A DNA stretch of 64,000 nt from Endozoicomonas montiporae CL-33 (GCF_001583435.1 NZ_CP013251.1:2005617-2069616); one strand, 5' to 3'. Numbered from the stretch's first letter, positions 16,592 through 25,588 are shown. Notes: generated by a model from the letters alone, not told the origin. Program-made: numbers and translations.

Positions 16592-17288
16592 CTGGCTCAG
16601 TCATGCCACACCAAAGGAGAGAGATATGTTTCTGGCTGCCGGGGAGGCCGGAGCCATTGAGCTAATGGGCTTTGACGGGGAGATCAAAGTATTTGCGCCT
16701 ACCATTCGCGGGCAGATTATTGGTGAGCCAAAGACCTGCCGGAAAGAAGCCGAGAGCCATGCCCGTCATCGTCTGGGGCCATTACAGGCAAGGGCTTTGC
16801 TGTATGGCACCCGACTGGATGAGCATGCCCTGGGCATTGACGGCTGGAACGGCAAATCCCACGGGCAGGCGAAAGAGGAGCAGCTCCAGCTCGGACAGAT
16901 TATTCATCTTGGCTCAGTGCTGGCTCAGTACGAAGACCGGCTGGATCGGGAGTTAGAAAGGACGCTGACCGGTATTACCGGGCAAAACCGCGTCCAGCTG
17001 GAGCATCACTTGCCACTCTGGTTGCTGGATCCGGAAGAGGAAGACCCGGAAACCGGCTCCAAGGCATTTCTGGAAGCCTGTGCCAGAGACCAGTCGTATG
17101 GCCTTTTGGTAGAAGCCATTACGCCGGTTCCGCAAGTGTTTCTGGATGACTACAAGGTCAGCGTAGGCGACTGGAGCTATACCGCCCGTTACTGGTTTTA
17201 CGATGAAACCATCGAGCGAATCTGGGAGCAGGCTCGGGCTTGGCGAGTGGCTTATATGGATCGGAAGCGTCAGGAAGCGATGCAATAG
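16563..17288 (+). CDS. phage protein of unknown function, copy 1 of a paralogous pair
   Basis: This 241-residue protein starts at GTG 16563 inside the end of the RHH gene. It shares layout with the next gene: an N-terminal KTQTDWL block, then FAPTIRG (about 45-51), LGIDG (near 92-96) and IIHLGSVLA (about 115-123). No known domain is recognised and the protein is acidic and soluble. The two products are diverged paralogs. Confidence 0.7.
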   Translation: MTRLNKTQTDWLSHATPKERDMFLAAGEAGAIELMGFDGEIKVFAPTIRGQIIGEPKTCRKEAESHARHRLGPLQARALLYGTRLDEHALGIDGWNGKSHGQAKEEQLQLGQIIHLGSVLAQYEDRLDRELERTLTGITGQNRVQLEHHLPLWLLDPEEEDPETGSKAFLEACARDQSYGLLVEAITPVPQVFLDDYKVSVGDWSYTARYWFYDETIERIWEQARAWRVAYMDRKRQEAMQ

Positions 17289-17290
17289 GA

Positions 17291-17311
17291 AGGAAGGGCT
17301 GCGCCCTTCCT
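17291..17311. other. intergenic hairpin after copy 1
   Basis: A perfect 9-bp stem, AGGAAGGGC with GCCCTTCCT, around TGC starts 3 bases after the stop codon. Similar hairpins follow the next two genes (18084-18103 and 18372-18395). There is no T-run on the plus strand, so mRNA stabilisation or processing is more likely than termination. Confidence 0.5.
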
Positions 17312-17338
17312 CTTAAAAAAAATTAATAGGAGTTGAAC

Positions 17339-18082
17339 ATGCTGAAGTTAACCAAAAATCAAAGCACCTGGTTCGAGAATGCAACAGACCAGGAACAAAA
17401 AGCCTTCATGAGAAAAGGCCCAGCAGAAGTAGCACAGTTCTTTAATATCAAGACTGAAAAAGAATCTTTTGCTCCTGCTGTCAGAGGTGTTCGGATTGCA
17501 GGAACAACAGAGGATATTAATAAGGCGCAAAAATACGCTGAAGAGTTTCTGGATAAATTACAGCAAGAAGACCTGCCTGTTCTGGATGAGTATTCCCTTG
17601 GAATTGATGGCAGCTCTGTTACACAAGCTGAAACTTGCTATGAGAAAGACCTGCGAATAGAAGGAGTACTTCACCTCGGTTCACTGTTGGCAACCGACGC
17701 ATTTGAAGGCCGTTGCTTGGAAAACCTGCACGACGAATTTATTGATATTCTGATTTCTGAAAGTATTGAGATTGAAGAATCAATGAAGCCTTTACGCCCG
17801 AGTTTTGATGATGAAGAACTCAACGATGATGTTGGTAGTCTAGTAGCAGATTTTCTGCTCTCACATAACTTTCAGGGCTTTGCTGTATATATCTCCTGCC
17901 CAGTAAAAAAATACCATTCTGACACATCAGCTAGTTACAGCTGGGGCTGGAAACGCACTTCATGGGTTTATGGTGAATCTTTTGAAGAGGCATTCAAGAA
18001 CGCTACAGCCTGGGCTGATCGAATGAAGCAAATCGATCTGGATAAGTTCAAGGCCAAGCAGGAAGAAACTGAAACAAATTAA
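17339..18082 (+). CDS. phage protein of unknown function, copy 2 of a paralogous pair
   Basis: This 247-residue paralog of the previous product shares KNQSTWF, FAPAVRG, LGIDG and LHLGSLLA in the same order. The ATG at 17339 is preferred because TAGGAG lies 7 bases upstream. Base use is clearly more AT-rich than in copy 1, so this copy may have been acquired separately and not by recent duplication. Function is unknown. Confidence 0.72.
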   Translation: MLKLTKNQSTWFENATDQEQKAFMRKGPAEVAQFFNIKTEKESFAPAVRGVRIAGTTEDINKAQKYAEEFLDKLQQEDLPVLDEYSLGIDGSSVTQAETCYEKDLRIEGVLHLGSLLATDAFEGRCLENLHDEFIDILISESIEIEESMKPLRPSFDDEELNDDVGSLVADFLLSHNFQGFAVYISCPVKKYHSDTSASYSWGWKRTSWVYGESFEEAFKNATAWADRMKQIDLDKFKAKQEETETN

Positions 18083-18125
18083 TGGAGGGGCTTATGCCCT
18101 TCCTAATTAAAAGAAGGAAATAAAA

Positions 18126-18362
18126 ATGATTAAAGCTGAATCTTGCAATCTTTTTAGCACCAATCGGAACGGAATAAAAACCGAGCCTTTTAAAAATTAT
18201 TGGATTAGCTGCGTTAAGCCTAAAGATGCAGGTGAAAATTGGCTGGGTGAAGAAATCAAAGAGCCGGTTCTGGCATCAAGAATTAGAAATATGTGGCATG
18301 ACCAAAAAGGCCGCTTAATTTCTTATGACCAGTTTGTAACAGAGGCAATACCTGCAAATTAA
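18126..18362 (+). CDS. small phage protein of unknown function
   Basis: This 78-residue AT-rich gene has a GAAGGAA ribosome-binding site before its ATG. It is flanked by a hairpin on each side (18084-18103 before it, 18372-18395 after it). No motif is recognised. Confidence 0.6.
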   Translation: MIKAESCNLFSTNRNGIKTEPFKNYWISCVKPKDAGENWLGEEIKEPVLASRIRNMWHDQKGRLISYDQFVTEAIPAN

Positions 18363-18404
18363 ACCAAATATCTGATGGAGCGCCAGCTCCATCAGGGAGG
18401 AAGC

Positions 18405-19415
18405 ATGACAATATTAGAATATGGAACAAGAATACTGGCCGGATTAGTTCTGGCCATAGTTTCCACCGCAGCTCTGGTTCTGGCCCTTGCCGGAATGGTT
18501 TCATCACCCGTCGAGCAGGGCATGGCTATCGCTGCCGGAGTGGCTCTGCAAATCTGCCTTTACCTGTTTGCCAGAAACAAAAAAGACCAGTGGCTCTCCT
18601 GGGTGTTGCTGGTTGTTTCAGTATTGGCAACCGCTGCATTTATGGAATATGCCTGGCAGCAGCAACGGGCTGGAACAGTACAGCAACAGCAGAGTGCAAC
18701 GGCTGATAATTATGTGGCGCAGCAGCTGAAGCAGCAGATCGACGACATTAACCGGCAGATGGCTATCCGGCTGAATGTTTCCGAGCGTGACACCAGTGGC
18801 AACTTTCGCACCCGGGGAATTAACCAGTTGGATGATGAAGTCTCCGACCTGACCGAAGAGCGTAACCAGCTGTTAAGCCAGTTACAGGAGATTGAAACAG
18901 CCAGCGCAACAGCGCCAGCTGGCAGCATGGATGCAGTTGTCGGAAATGCGCCCTGGTTGATTCGCCTGGTAGTGTTTCTGGCTCTGTCGTTATTGCTGGA
19001 TTACTGCACCATCCGGTGTCTGTCCACACCGATGCCTGAAAGGGCGAAGAAAAAGAAACTGGAAGATACAGAAGAGAAGAAAAGTGCCAGTACCGAGGCC
19101 GCGAAACCTGAAACGGTACTGGCAGAGGCTGATTCTGAAAATGCCGACCATCCAGTGGAGGACAAACCAGAACCAACTGAGGAAACCATATCCGAAACCA
19201 CCATCCAGCCGCAAGCGTTACAAATCGACGAAACGGTGCAACGAATCGCGCAACGGGTACGCAACGGCGAATACGGCACCCAGCCTGTAGTGAGAAAAAT
19301 CATAGATGCTGAGGGAGTCCGACACCCGGTAGTAAAACAAGCCTTTGACCTGTTACAGACCGAAGGCGTACTGGTGAAAAACGGACAACGCTTTGAACTG
19401 ATGAAGGCAGCCTGA
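18405..19415 (+). CDS. membrane-anchored coiled-coil protein with a C-terminal winged-helix-like domain
   Basis: This 336-residue protein starts at ATG 18405 after GGGAGGAAGC. It has three N-terminal membrane segments (about 9-29, 34-54 and 60-80) and a Gln-rich coiled coil (about 90-170, with QQLKQQIDDINRQM). A further membrane segment lies near 189-207, followed by a charged Glu/Lys/Pro linker. The C-terminal 60 residues (RNGEYGTQPVVRKIIDAEGV, then HPVVKQAFDLLQTEGVLVK) look like a winged helix of the FtsK-gamma type. It may tether DNA or a complex to the membrane during replication. Confidence 0.7.
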   Translation: MTILEYGTRILAGLVLAIVSTAALVLALAGMVSSPVEQGMAIAAGVALQICLYLFARNKKDQWLSWVLLVVSVLATAAFMEYAWQQQRAGTVQQQQSATADNYVAQQLKQQIDDINRQMAIRLNVSERDTSGNFRTRGINQLDDEVSDLTEERNQLLSQLQEIETASATAPAGSMDAVVGNAPWLIRLVVFLALSLLLDYCTIRCLSTPMPERAKKKKLEDTEEKKSASTEAAKPETVLAEADSENADHPVEDKPEPTEETISETTIQPQALQIDETVQRIAQRVRNGEYGTQPVVRKIIDAEGVRHPVVKQAFDLLQTEGVLVKNGQRFELMKAA

Positions 19416-19417
19416 TC

Positions 19418-19612
19418 ATGGAGCAGATAAACACCGCCACCGAAAGCAATATCAACCAGCTGGCGCTGTTGGAGTTATCAATGGAATTGAAAGCCTTGCA
19501 ACGGCAGAGACCCAGAACTCCGGAAGATCACCGGAACCGCAGAGAACAAATTACTGCAATCGGTGAATTGATTAGTTTCATTAACTATGTGGAGAATAAT
19601 AATGAGCACTGA
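19418..19612 (+). CDS. small helical phage protein
   Basis: This 64-residue protein is almost wholly helical and charged. It starts 2 bases after the preceding stop and overlaps the next gene's start. No family is recognised, and expression is probably coupled to the membrane protein. Confidence 0.6.
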   Translation: MEQINTATESNINQLALLELSMELKALQRQRPRTPEDHRNRREQITAIGELISFINYVENNNEH

Positions 19613-19898
19613 AATTTTAAAATCAAAAGCTCTGTATTCTAAAGAGTGGGGAGAGCTGGTTATCCAGATTGTTCATTACAAAACTAAAGGGATGTATGAA
19701 ATACAATTCTCTTTTAATTGCGATGGTGAGCAAACAACAATGCTCTGCGAATTATATAAAGATGATGAGCAGGGATTAGAATGGATTAATAAAGCGTTTG
19801 CTGATTATGATCTGGGGTATGCTGAATATACTGCTGCTTGCTCTTATCAGGCCGGATTAATCCAAGAATACGACCCAAACTGTATACCAGTACTCTGA
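19602..19898 (+). CDS. hypothetical phage protein
   Basis: This 98-residue protein is read from the ATG giving MSTEILKSKALYSKEWGELV. The earlier in-frame Met lies within the previous gene and is less likely. It is acidic, soluble and of AT-rich composition. No domain is recognised. Confidence 0.6.
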   Translation: MSTEILKSKALYSKEWGELVIQIVHYKTKGMYEIQFSFNCDGEQTTMLCELYKDDEQGLEWINKAFADYDLGYAEYTAACSYQAGLIQEYDPNCIPVL

Positions 19899-19910
19899 TA
19901 GGAGAATGAA

Positions 19911-20234
19911 ATGAAATTATCTATCGAAGCGCAGAAAGAATTAAATACAATGAATGCAATGCAGCATGAAAAAACAGGCTATGGTATTCCTCAAGCAAAT
20001 CAGCTGGTGCAATGTCCTGAATGCAAAGAGCACATTGAAGTTTGCGATGCCGTTCTTGTCAGTGGGAAAGAATATTGCGATGGCTGTGCTGAGTTTATTC
20101 AAGAATGGCTGAAACAGTTTGAAAGATTCATCGACACAGATACTGAGTACCTTGAATTCGAAAAGGTAAAGGTTGGCGACAATGTCGAGGCACGTGCGTA
20201 TGTAAGAAATAAAACACAGGGTGACACTCCCTAA
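19911..20234 (+). CDS. small phage protein with a zinc ribbon
   Basis: This 107-residue protein has a likely four-Cys zinc ribbon, CPECKEH (about 38-44) and CDGCAEF (about 60-66). A good AGGAGAATGAA ribosome-binding site precedes the ATG. It is the last gene of the accessory operon, and a strong bidirectional terminator follows at 20278. Confidence 0.65.
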   Translation: MKLSIEAQKELNTMNAMQHEKTGYGIPQANQLVQCPECKEHIEVCDAVLVSGKEYCDGCAEFIQEWLKQFERFIDTDTEYLEFEKVKVGDNVEARAYVRNKTQGDTP

Positions 20235-20277
20235 TGAACTTTCCGGTAGTAAAAGCGCATAACCAGAAACCATAGAG

Positions 20278-20308
20278 AGTAAAAGCCGGGTTAATCCCGG
20301 CTTTTACT
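20278..20308. terminator. bidirectional rho-independent terminator
   Basis: A 13-bp perfect stem, AGTAAAAGCCGGG with CCCGGCTTTTACT, around TTAAT lies between convergent operons. T-rich flanks on both strands let it stop the accessory operon (plus) and the late activator gene (minus, whose stop codon lies within it). Confidence 0.85.
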
Positions 20309-20554
20309 TATGGCTGAAAAAAGCTCCTGCTGCTGCACCCGGCTCATCCGCTGAATTTTCTCCATCATGGCCGGATCAAAGTCCAGCCTGGAAGGCGACA
20401 GTGTATGGCTAAAAGTCTGGTGAACGGCAAAGGTATGACCACACTCCGGATTGTTACAGGTGCAGTACAACACCTTAAAATCTGCTGACTCTTCCACGCT
20501 ATCCTGTATCGTTGCCAGGTCATTGCACCGGTTGCACTTTGTCCGAACACTCAT
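20291..20554 (-). CDS. ogr: Ogr/Delta-like zinc-finger late-gene activator
   Basis: This Ogr/Delta-family protein has the metal site Cys-X2-Cys ... Cys-X4-Cys (KCNRCND and CTCNNPECGHTFA). In P2 and HP1-like phages this protein recruits RNA polymerase to late promoters. The start is set at 20554 (MSVRTKCNRC) because Ogr proteins begin just before the first Cys pair. An in-frame ATG at 20572 would add six residues but lies too close to the operator-like site. It is the first gene of the minus-strand late side. The 15-bp operator copy 22 bases upstream suggests direct repression by the CI-like protein. Confidence 0.85.
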   Translation of the reverse strand: MSVRTKCNRCNDLATIQDSVEESADFKVLYCTCNNPECGHTFAVHQTFSHTLSPSRLDFDPAMMEKIQRMSRVQQQELFSAISKSRD

Positions 20555-20576
20555 ATCCAACCCCGAATCCATATAA

Positions 20577-20591
20577 AAGTAACCTATACGT
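20577..20591. promoter_or_regulatory. second copy of the immunity operator upstream of ogr
   Basis: AAGTAACCTATACGT is identical over all 15 bases to 10922-10936 in the immunity region. It lies immediately upstream of the late activator gene. This fits control of ogr by the CI-like or AlpA-like protein, linking lysogeny to silencing of late genes. Confidence 0.7.
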
Positions 20592-20605
20592 CAATTATGC
20601 AACCT

Positions 20606-21709
20606 TTACGATTCAAGTAAAGGAGAAGAAAAAGAGACCCGACCCCATTCCGGCAGCCAATCATTAATAGTCTCCAGCTGTTCCCGAATCGGGATAATTT
20701 CGTTTTTCTCGTAGATGGGATCCACCTTGGAGATGTCGCCAAAGTTGGAGTTACCCGAAGGAAGGACTGCCGCCAGTGCCGCTGGTTGTCGGTGGGCAGC
20801 GATAATGTCATCCCTTGAAATATTCTTGATTTTTTCCAGCTCATCCTTGGTGCTGAAGTCACCTACCGGCAGGATCTGGATATCCTTCTCCCTGCCGTTG
20901 GGGATATGCAGGAACATATTGCGGAAATTACCCAGCCCCCTGGAGCCTTTGATCGCCTGTTTAATAGACTTTTGATCATCGCCAGACAGGCCTGCACTGG
21001 AGCTGTAAAAGATATAGCCCACATGGGCACCATTCAGGTAATACTTGCGCCGGAACAGGGTAGCGTCTTCATTCAGCAACATGGACTGGATCGCCCCCAG
21101 GTACCAGGGCACTCCATAAATAGTCTGGTTCACATCGTAGTTTTTAATATGCACCACTTCACCCAGCCGGAACTTGATCAGCTGGCCTCTGCGATTCAGC
21201 ATTCCATAGCGCCCTGGCTCTTTCAGCTTCCGCATATTTATGGCTGGCAGGTGTCGCACATCCACCGTCTCACCAAAGCCATTGCGGATCCGCTGGAAAT
21301 AGCAGTTTAGAAACACGTTGTAATCGGTGGCGGCTGCATACATTACACGACGTTTCAACACTTCCGAGCCTTCAAAGCCGCGCATCACCACATTGGTTTT
21401 AAATTCCAGAATCGGGCCATGGTAGGCATTAGCTCGCAAGAGTCGCGCCAGTCCCTGCAGGGATACCGGAGGCTGATAGTATTCCCCGTTATGGTCAAGG
21501 AAGACCCCGGCATAGTCATTGAAGTGACCATCCAGCACTGGCTCCGGATCGCCGAAGGTAAATGCGGAGACATCGCCCATTTCCGGGTTATGGGGTAACT
21601 GTTCAGTATTATCACTATTGCAATCAGTATTATTAGTATCGTATTCGGTATTACTGGTATTGACGGTTTGTTTGTTTTTTCGCCCTCTGCGGGTATTTTT
21701 CCTGCTCAT
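20606..21709 (-). CDS. phage portal protein (P2 gpQ-like, PBSX family)
   Basis: This 367-residue portal protein of the P2 Q/PBSX type has an N-terminal basic and Asn/Thr-rich tail, then the conserved portal core (PPVSLQGLARLLRANAYHG, later EVVHIKNYDVNQTIYG and ISRDDIIAAHRQPAALA). The ATG at 21709 with GGAGAG 7 bases upstream is preferred over the TTG at 21715. Portals form the dodecameric DNA gate of the capsid. It is encoded 17 bp downstream of the terminase ATPase, as in P2. Confidence 0.92.
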   Translation of the reverse strand: MSRKNTRRGRKNKQTVNTSNTEYDTNNTDCNSDNTEQLPHNPEMGDVSAFTFGDPEPVLDGHFNDYAGVFLDHNGEYYQPPVSLQGLARLLRANAYHGPILEFKTNVVMRGFEGSEVLKRRVMYAAATDYNVFLNCYFQRIRNGFGETVDVRHLPAINMRKLKEPGRYGMLNRRGQLIKFRLGEVVHIKNYDVNQTIYGVPWYLGAIQSMLLNEDATLFRRKYYLNGAHVGYIFYSSSAGLSGDDQKSIKQAIKGSRGLGNFRNMFLHIPNGREKDIQILPVGDFSTKDELEKIKNISRDDIIAAHRQPAALAAVLPSGNSNFGDISKVDPIYEKNEIIPIREQLETINDWLPEWGRVSFSSPLLES

Positions 21710-21726
21710 ACTCAATCTCTCCGTTG

Positions 21727-23511
21727 TTACCCGAAGGCCAGAACGCTTCTGCTCTGCTGGCCGCTGTCCAGAGGTTCATTAATTAATGCATGCATGATCG
21801 ACCAGGCCACATCGGCATGGCCGGTGGTATTGGTTCGACCTGCGGAATAAGTCATCTGGCCACTGCCGGTGGAAACCTGCCGAATGGTCAGGAAAGCATG
21901 GCCAACATCGTTCCAGTCAGCCGGATATTCCAGCCTGCCCGCTTCAATAACCCCCTTGGTTTTCTGTACCAACAGAGTTTTAGTGGGAATGCTGTAATGG
22001 ATAGGCGTAGCCAGTGGGAAGAAGTTTTTAACGATATCAATTACACCGGTACCAGGGCCGGTGGTATCAATGCCTATATATTGGAAATTGTATTTCTGGG
22101 TCAGTTCTTTGATTCGTTCTGCCTGGAAAATATAGGATTGATCTTTCCAGTGGTGTTTTTCTAGAACCCGGAACTTGCCTTCAGGTACCAGAGGCGGAGC
22201 CACCACAACAAAAGTCGCATCATCCCTGTGGCGGCTTGGGTCATAACCACCCCAGACCGGATAATTACCAATAGGCCGCGCCGCTTTCGGATCAAAGTCG
22301 AGCCAGTCTTCCGGATCCACACCGCAGACTTCCAGATCAGCCAGCCGGAATACACCCATGGTGTCGTCCACAAACTCACACATAAACAGGTTGCGGAACT
22401 CATCCGGGCTGTACTCGATCTTGAGTTCAGCCATATCGAACAGGTCACAGCCCCCGGCTTCGGCATCTTCCAGGGTGATAATTTTGCGCCACTGGTTATC
22501 CGGGCAGAGAATGCCGGACTGCATCTCCTTAAACCCGGGGAACTCTACCCGCTTGCGTTTAAAGCGTTTCTGGTACCGTTCGCCAGTCCATAAATCATAG
22601 GCTTCATGGGTAACCGCACTGGGCGTGGAAAACAGCGTGCGCCGCCACTTTTTGTGCGCCGCCATACCGGTGGCCACCTTGTAAAGCTCATTAAATTTAT
22701 TAATCCAGAAAAACTCATCGATATAAGTGTGGCCGTGGTAACTCTGGGCAGATTTACTATTGTTCGACAGGAAGTAGAGAGTGGCTGGCCCTTTCTCGGT
22801 ATGCAGGGTAATAGGATTGCCAGACAGCTCAATATCAAAATGCTCTTTCGTCAGATTGATAATATAAGAACGGAACACCTCTGCCTGCGCCCGGGTAGCA
22901 GAAAGAAATATCTGGTTATCACCCGTTAGCACAGCATCTTCGAAGGCTTCCTGCGCTGCCCACCAGGTCGCGCCGATCTGGCGGCTTTTCAGCAGCATCC
23001 GATTGCGATATTGTTTTGCCTCTGCCAGCTCATGCTGGTACCGGAAAAAGTTCTTATGGAATTTTTGTTTAAAGTCTTTCGCAGTCAGGATGCTGACATC
23101 GTTTTTGATTTTCTTTTTCTTTGAATTGCGTTTTCTCTTTGATGAAGCCGGATTATTGCCTTTTGCCGCTTCCAGAACCATATCGGAATCGGACGGCTCT
23201 GCCCGTAGTTTTGAATTGGCTATTTCTGTTTGTCGGAATTTCCCCAGATCCCGCAACTGCTTAATCAACCGATCCATTTCATTCAGGTCACGGTCTGATT
23301 TTTCGTTTTTTTCTGCCAGCATCGTCAGACGACGCTGGATAGCTTCTTCTACAGATTCATGGCGCAGGAATGCCTGCCAGTCTCCCTGCTCCTGCCAATA
23401 GTAAAGTGTTCGCCTGGGTACGCTTAACTCGTCCTCAATTTCAGGAATTGTATATTTGCGGATATACAGCGAACGGGCTGCAATTTTAATTTCGTCCGAA
23501 TATTGCTTCAT
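21727..23511 (-). CDS. terminase large subunit (P2 gpP-like ATPase)
   Basis: This 594-residue packaging ATPase has an N-terminal HTH-like segment (22-39, IPEIEDELSVPRRTLYYW), typical for P2-type terminases. The Walker A variant is SRQIGATW (176-183) and Walker B is TYIDEF (Asp265, Glu266). A C-terminal nuclease-type domain has GYDPSRHRDDA and IGIDTTGPG acidic motifs. It pumps DNA into the capsid through the portal encoded next. It is divergent from the scaffold gene across 158 bp, as in P2. Confidence 0.93.
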   Translation of the reverse strand: MKQYSDEIKIAARSLYIRKYTIPEIEDELSVPRRTLYYWQEQGDWQAFLRHESVEEAIQRRLTMLAEKNEKSDRDLNEMDRLIKQLRDLGKFRQTEIANSKLRAEPSDSDMVLEAAKGNNPASSKRKRNSKKKKIKNDVSILTAKDFKQKFHKNFFRYQHELAEAKQYRNRMLLKSRQIGATWWAAQEAFEDAVLTGDNQIFLSATRAQAEVFRSYIINLTKEHFDIELSGNPITLHTEKGPATLYFLSNNSKSAQSYHGHTYIDEFFWINKFNELYKVATGMAAHKKWRRTLFSTPSAVTHEAYDLWTGERYQKRFKRKRVEFPGFKEMQSGILCPDNQWRKIITLEDAEAGGCDLFDMAELKIEYSPDEFRNLFMCEFVDDTMGVFRLADLEVCGVDPEDWLDFDPKAARPIGNYPVWGGYDPSRHRDDATFVVVAPPLVPEGKFRVLEKHHWKDQSYIFQAERIKELTQKYNFQYIGIDTTGPGTGVIDIVKNFFPLATPIHYSIPTKTLLVQKTKGVIEAGRLEYPADWNDVGHAFLTIRQVSTGSGQMTYSAGRTNTTGHADVAWSIMHALINEPLDSGQQSRSVLAFG

Positions 23512-23669
23512 ATCCGGAATAATAAAGCTGTCGCTTTTAATACCCGCCTTTTAATGATCTGAAAAGGCATTTATCCGAATTAATTCAATCGGATTTAATT
23601 TCTTTCAGATTTAACCTTGTTGACAACGATGTGGCTTTTAAATGAATTAAACGGAACCGGGTAAATGTA

Positions 23670-24545
23670 ATGCCGAAACTGATTACCGATTGGGTAAAGG
23701 TGGCTGAATCGGGAACCACACTTGATGGACGGATAATTGAAAAGTCCTGGTTACTGGATGCGGCAGAACTCTATTCAAAAGAAAAATACACCGCTGTTAT
23801 TACTCTGGAACATTACTCCCCCGAATGGGCCGGTAATTATGGCACCGTTGAAGAGCTGAAATCTGAAACCGATGGTGAAGTGGTAAGCCTGTTCGCCAAA
23901 CTCTGCCCGAATGATCGGCTGATCAGCATTAACCGCAGTGGTCAGAATCTTTTTACCTCTATCAAAGTCCACCCCAACTTCGGCGACTCCGGCAAGGCAT
24001 ACGTTTATCAGATTGGTGTGACTGACACACCAGCTTCCATGGGAACCACGCAGCTGGAATTCCGCGCTGGTAGAGATGAAGAGATTTTCCAGGGCGTACA
24101 GCTCTCCCAGTTTTCTTTTTCATCTGAATCAGAAGAACAAACGCTGCTTAAAAAACTAACGGAATGGCTGGTCTTCAGCACTTCCAATTACAAGGTCTCT
24201 GAAGACGAGGACGACTCCATGAAACCCGAAGAGCTGGAAAAGCTGACTACTTCCATCACCAGTGCTGTGGCGGATTCCATTACAACAGCCTTCAAAAGCC
24301 TGAAGGAAGAAACCCCGGAACCGCCAGCCCCGAAGCCTGAGCCAAAGCCGGAACCAACAGCCGAAGTGACTGCAGAAGCGTTTTCTGCCCAGAAGGAAGA
24401 ACTGGAGAAAACCCGCACCGATCTGGACGCAATGACCGAAAAGTTTAATGCGCTGGAAAAACGGCTGGAAGGCACAGTACCACCGACCGATCCCAGCGTG
24501 GAAAACACCGGTGGGGCTGACGATTCCGCAATCGAATACATTTAA
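23670..24545 (+). CDS. capsid scaffolding protein with serine protease (P2 gpO-like)
   Basis: This 291-residue gpO homologue carries Asp19, His48 and Ser107, the same positions as the P2 gpO catalytic triad. The N-terminal protease part ends near 150. A proline-rich linker (EPPAPKPEPKPEP, about 213-226) is followed by a coiled-coil scaffold. It assembles the procapsid and cleaves itself and other head proteins. It is first in the plus-strand head operon. Confidence 0.93.
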   Translation: MPKLITDWVKVAESGTTLDGRIIEKSWLLDAAELYSKEKYTAVITLEHYSPEWAGNYGTVEELKSETDGEVVSLFAKLCPNDRLISINRSGQNLFTSIKVHPNFGDSGKAYVYQIGVTDTPASMGTTQLEFRAGRDEEIFQGVQLSQFSFSSESEEQTLLKKLTEWLVFSTSNYKVSEDEDDSMKPEELEKLTTSITSAVADSITTAFKSLKEETPEPPAPKPEPKPEPTAEVTAEAFSAQKEELEKTRTDLDAMTEKFNALEKRLEGTVPPTDPSVENTGGADDSAIEYI

Positions 24546-24559
24546 GGATACCCGCACCG

Positions 24560-25588
24560 ATGAAAGAACCAACCCGCAAGGCGTTTAATAAAATCCTCCA
24601 GGGCATGGCAAAAGCCTATGGTGTGGATTCTGTTCAGCGCCAGTTTTCAGTAACACCCAGCAAGGCCCAGACCCTGCAGGACAAGATTGTCGAGAAAAGC
24701 ACCTTCCTGCAGCAGATTAACGTAATCCCCGTTGATGAGATGGAAGGCGAAAACGTACTGGGTGGTGTACCTGCACCAGTCTCCGGACGTACCGACACAT
24801 CCCAGGATAAACGTCGCCAGCCGCGCGATGTTCTGGCGCTGTCGGCCTATCCATACAAGTGCTACCAGACAAACTCTGATGTCAGCATCCGTTATGCCAC
24901 CCTGGATGCCTGGGCGAAATTCCCCGATCTGTTTGCCCGTTTCCAGCGTTATGTCACCGAGCGCATTGCCAATGACCGAGAGCTGGTCGGCTGGCATGGC
25001 ACCCATGCCGCTAAAGATACCGACCCGGAAAAATTCCCGCTGCTGGAAGATGTCAACAAAGGCTGGATCCAGTACATGCGCGAGAACAAGTCCGAGAACA
25101 TTCTGGGTGAAGGTGGAACAACTGGCGAAATCCGCATCGGCCCGGGTGGTGACTTTGAAGGTCTGGACGAAGCCATCAGTGTACTGGTGTCTGTCATTCC
25201 GAAGTTCCTTCGCAAAGGCTTGAAGGCGTACATCGGCGACGAGCTGGTTCAGTACGAAAAGCAGCGCCTTTATAAAGCGATCTCCCTGTCACCCAAAGAG
25301 AAAACCCAGGCCACCCAGAGTCTGATGAGTTTTGGTGGTGTTGATAGTTGGGAAACGCCCTCTAATTTCCCAAGCCGTGGCCTGGTTATCACCATGCCGA
25401 CCAACCTGTCCATCTATTACCAGGACGGCAGCTGGCGCAGACATCTGAAGGAAGAGTCTGAGTATGACCGCTGGGCTGACTACAACAGCCGCAACGAAGC
25501 CTACACAGTGGAAACCCCCGAAGCCTTTGTGGGCTGGGAGTTTGACAACGTCAAGCTGCCAGAAGAATGGGAAGAAGTGCCCGCCTGA
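24560..25588 (+). CDS. major capsid protein (P2 gpN-like)
   Basis: This 342-residue P2-family capsid protein (P2 gpN is 357) has the conserved start TRKAFNKILQGMAKAYGV, the middle motifs PRDVLALSAYPYKCYQTN and VGWHGTHAA, and the C-terminal YVVETPEAFVGWEF-type ending (YTVETPEAFVGWEFDNVKL). Its N-terminus is probably removed by the gpO-like protease. It sits directly after the scaffold gene. Confidence 0.95.
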   Translation: MKEPTRKAFNKILQGMAKAYGVDSVQRQFSVTPSKAQTLQDKIVEKSTFLQQINVIPVDEMEGENVLGGVPAPVSGRTDTSQDKRRQPRDVLALSAYPYKCYQTNSDVSIRYATLDAWAKFPDLFARFQRYVTERIANDRELVGWHGTHAAKDTDPEKFPLLEDVNKGWIQYMRENKSENILGEGGTTGEIRIGPGGDFEGLDEAISVLVSVIPKFLRKGLKAYIGDELVQYEKQRLYKAISLSPKEKTQATQSLMSFGGVDSWETPSNFPSRGLVITMPTNLSIYYQDGSWRRHLKEESEYDRWADYNSRNEAYTVETPEAFVGWEFDNVKLPEEWEEVPA

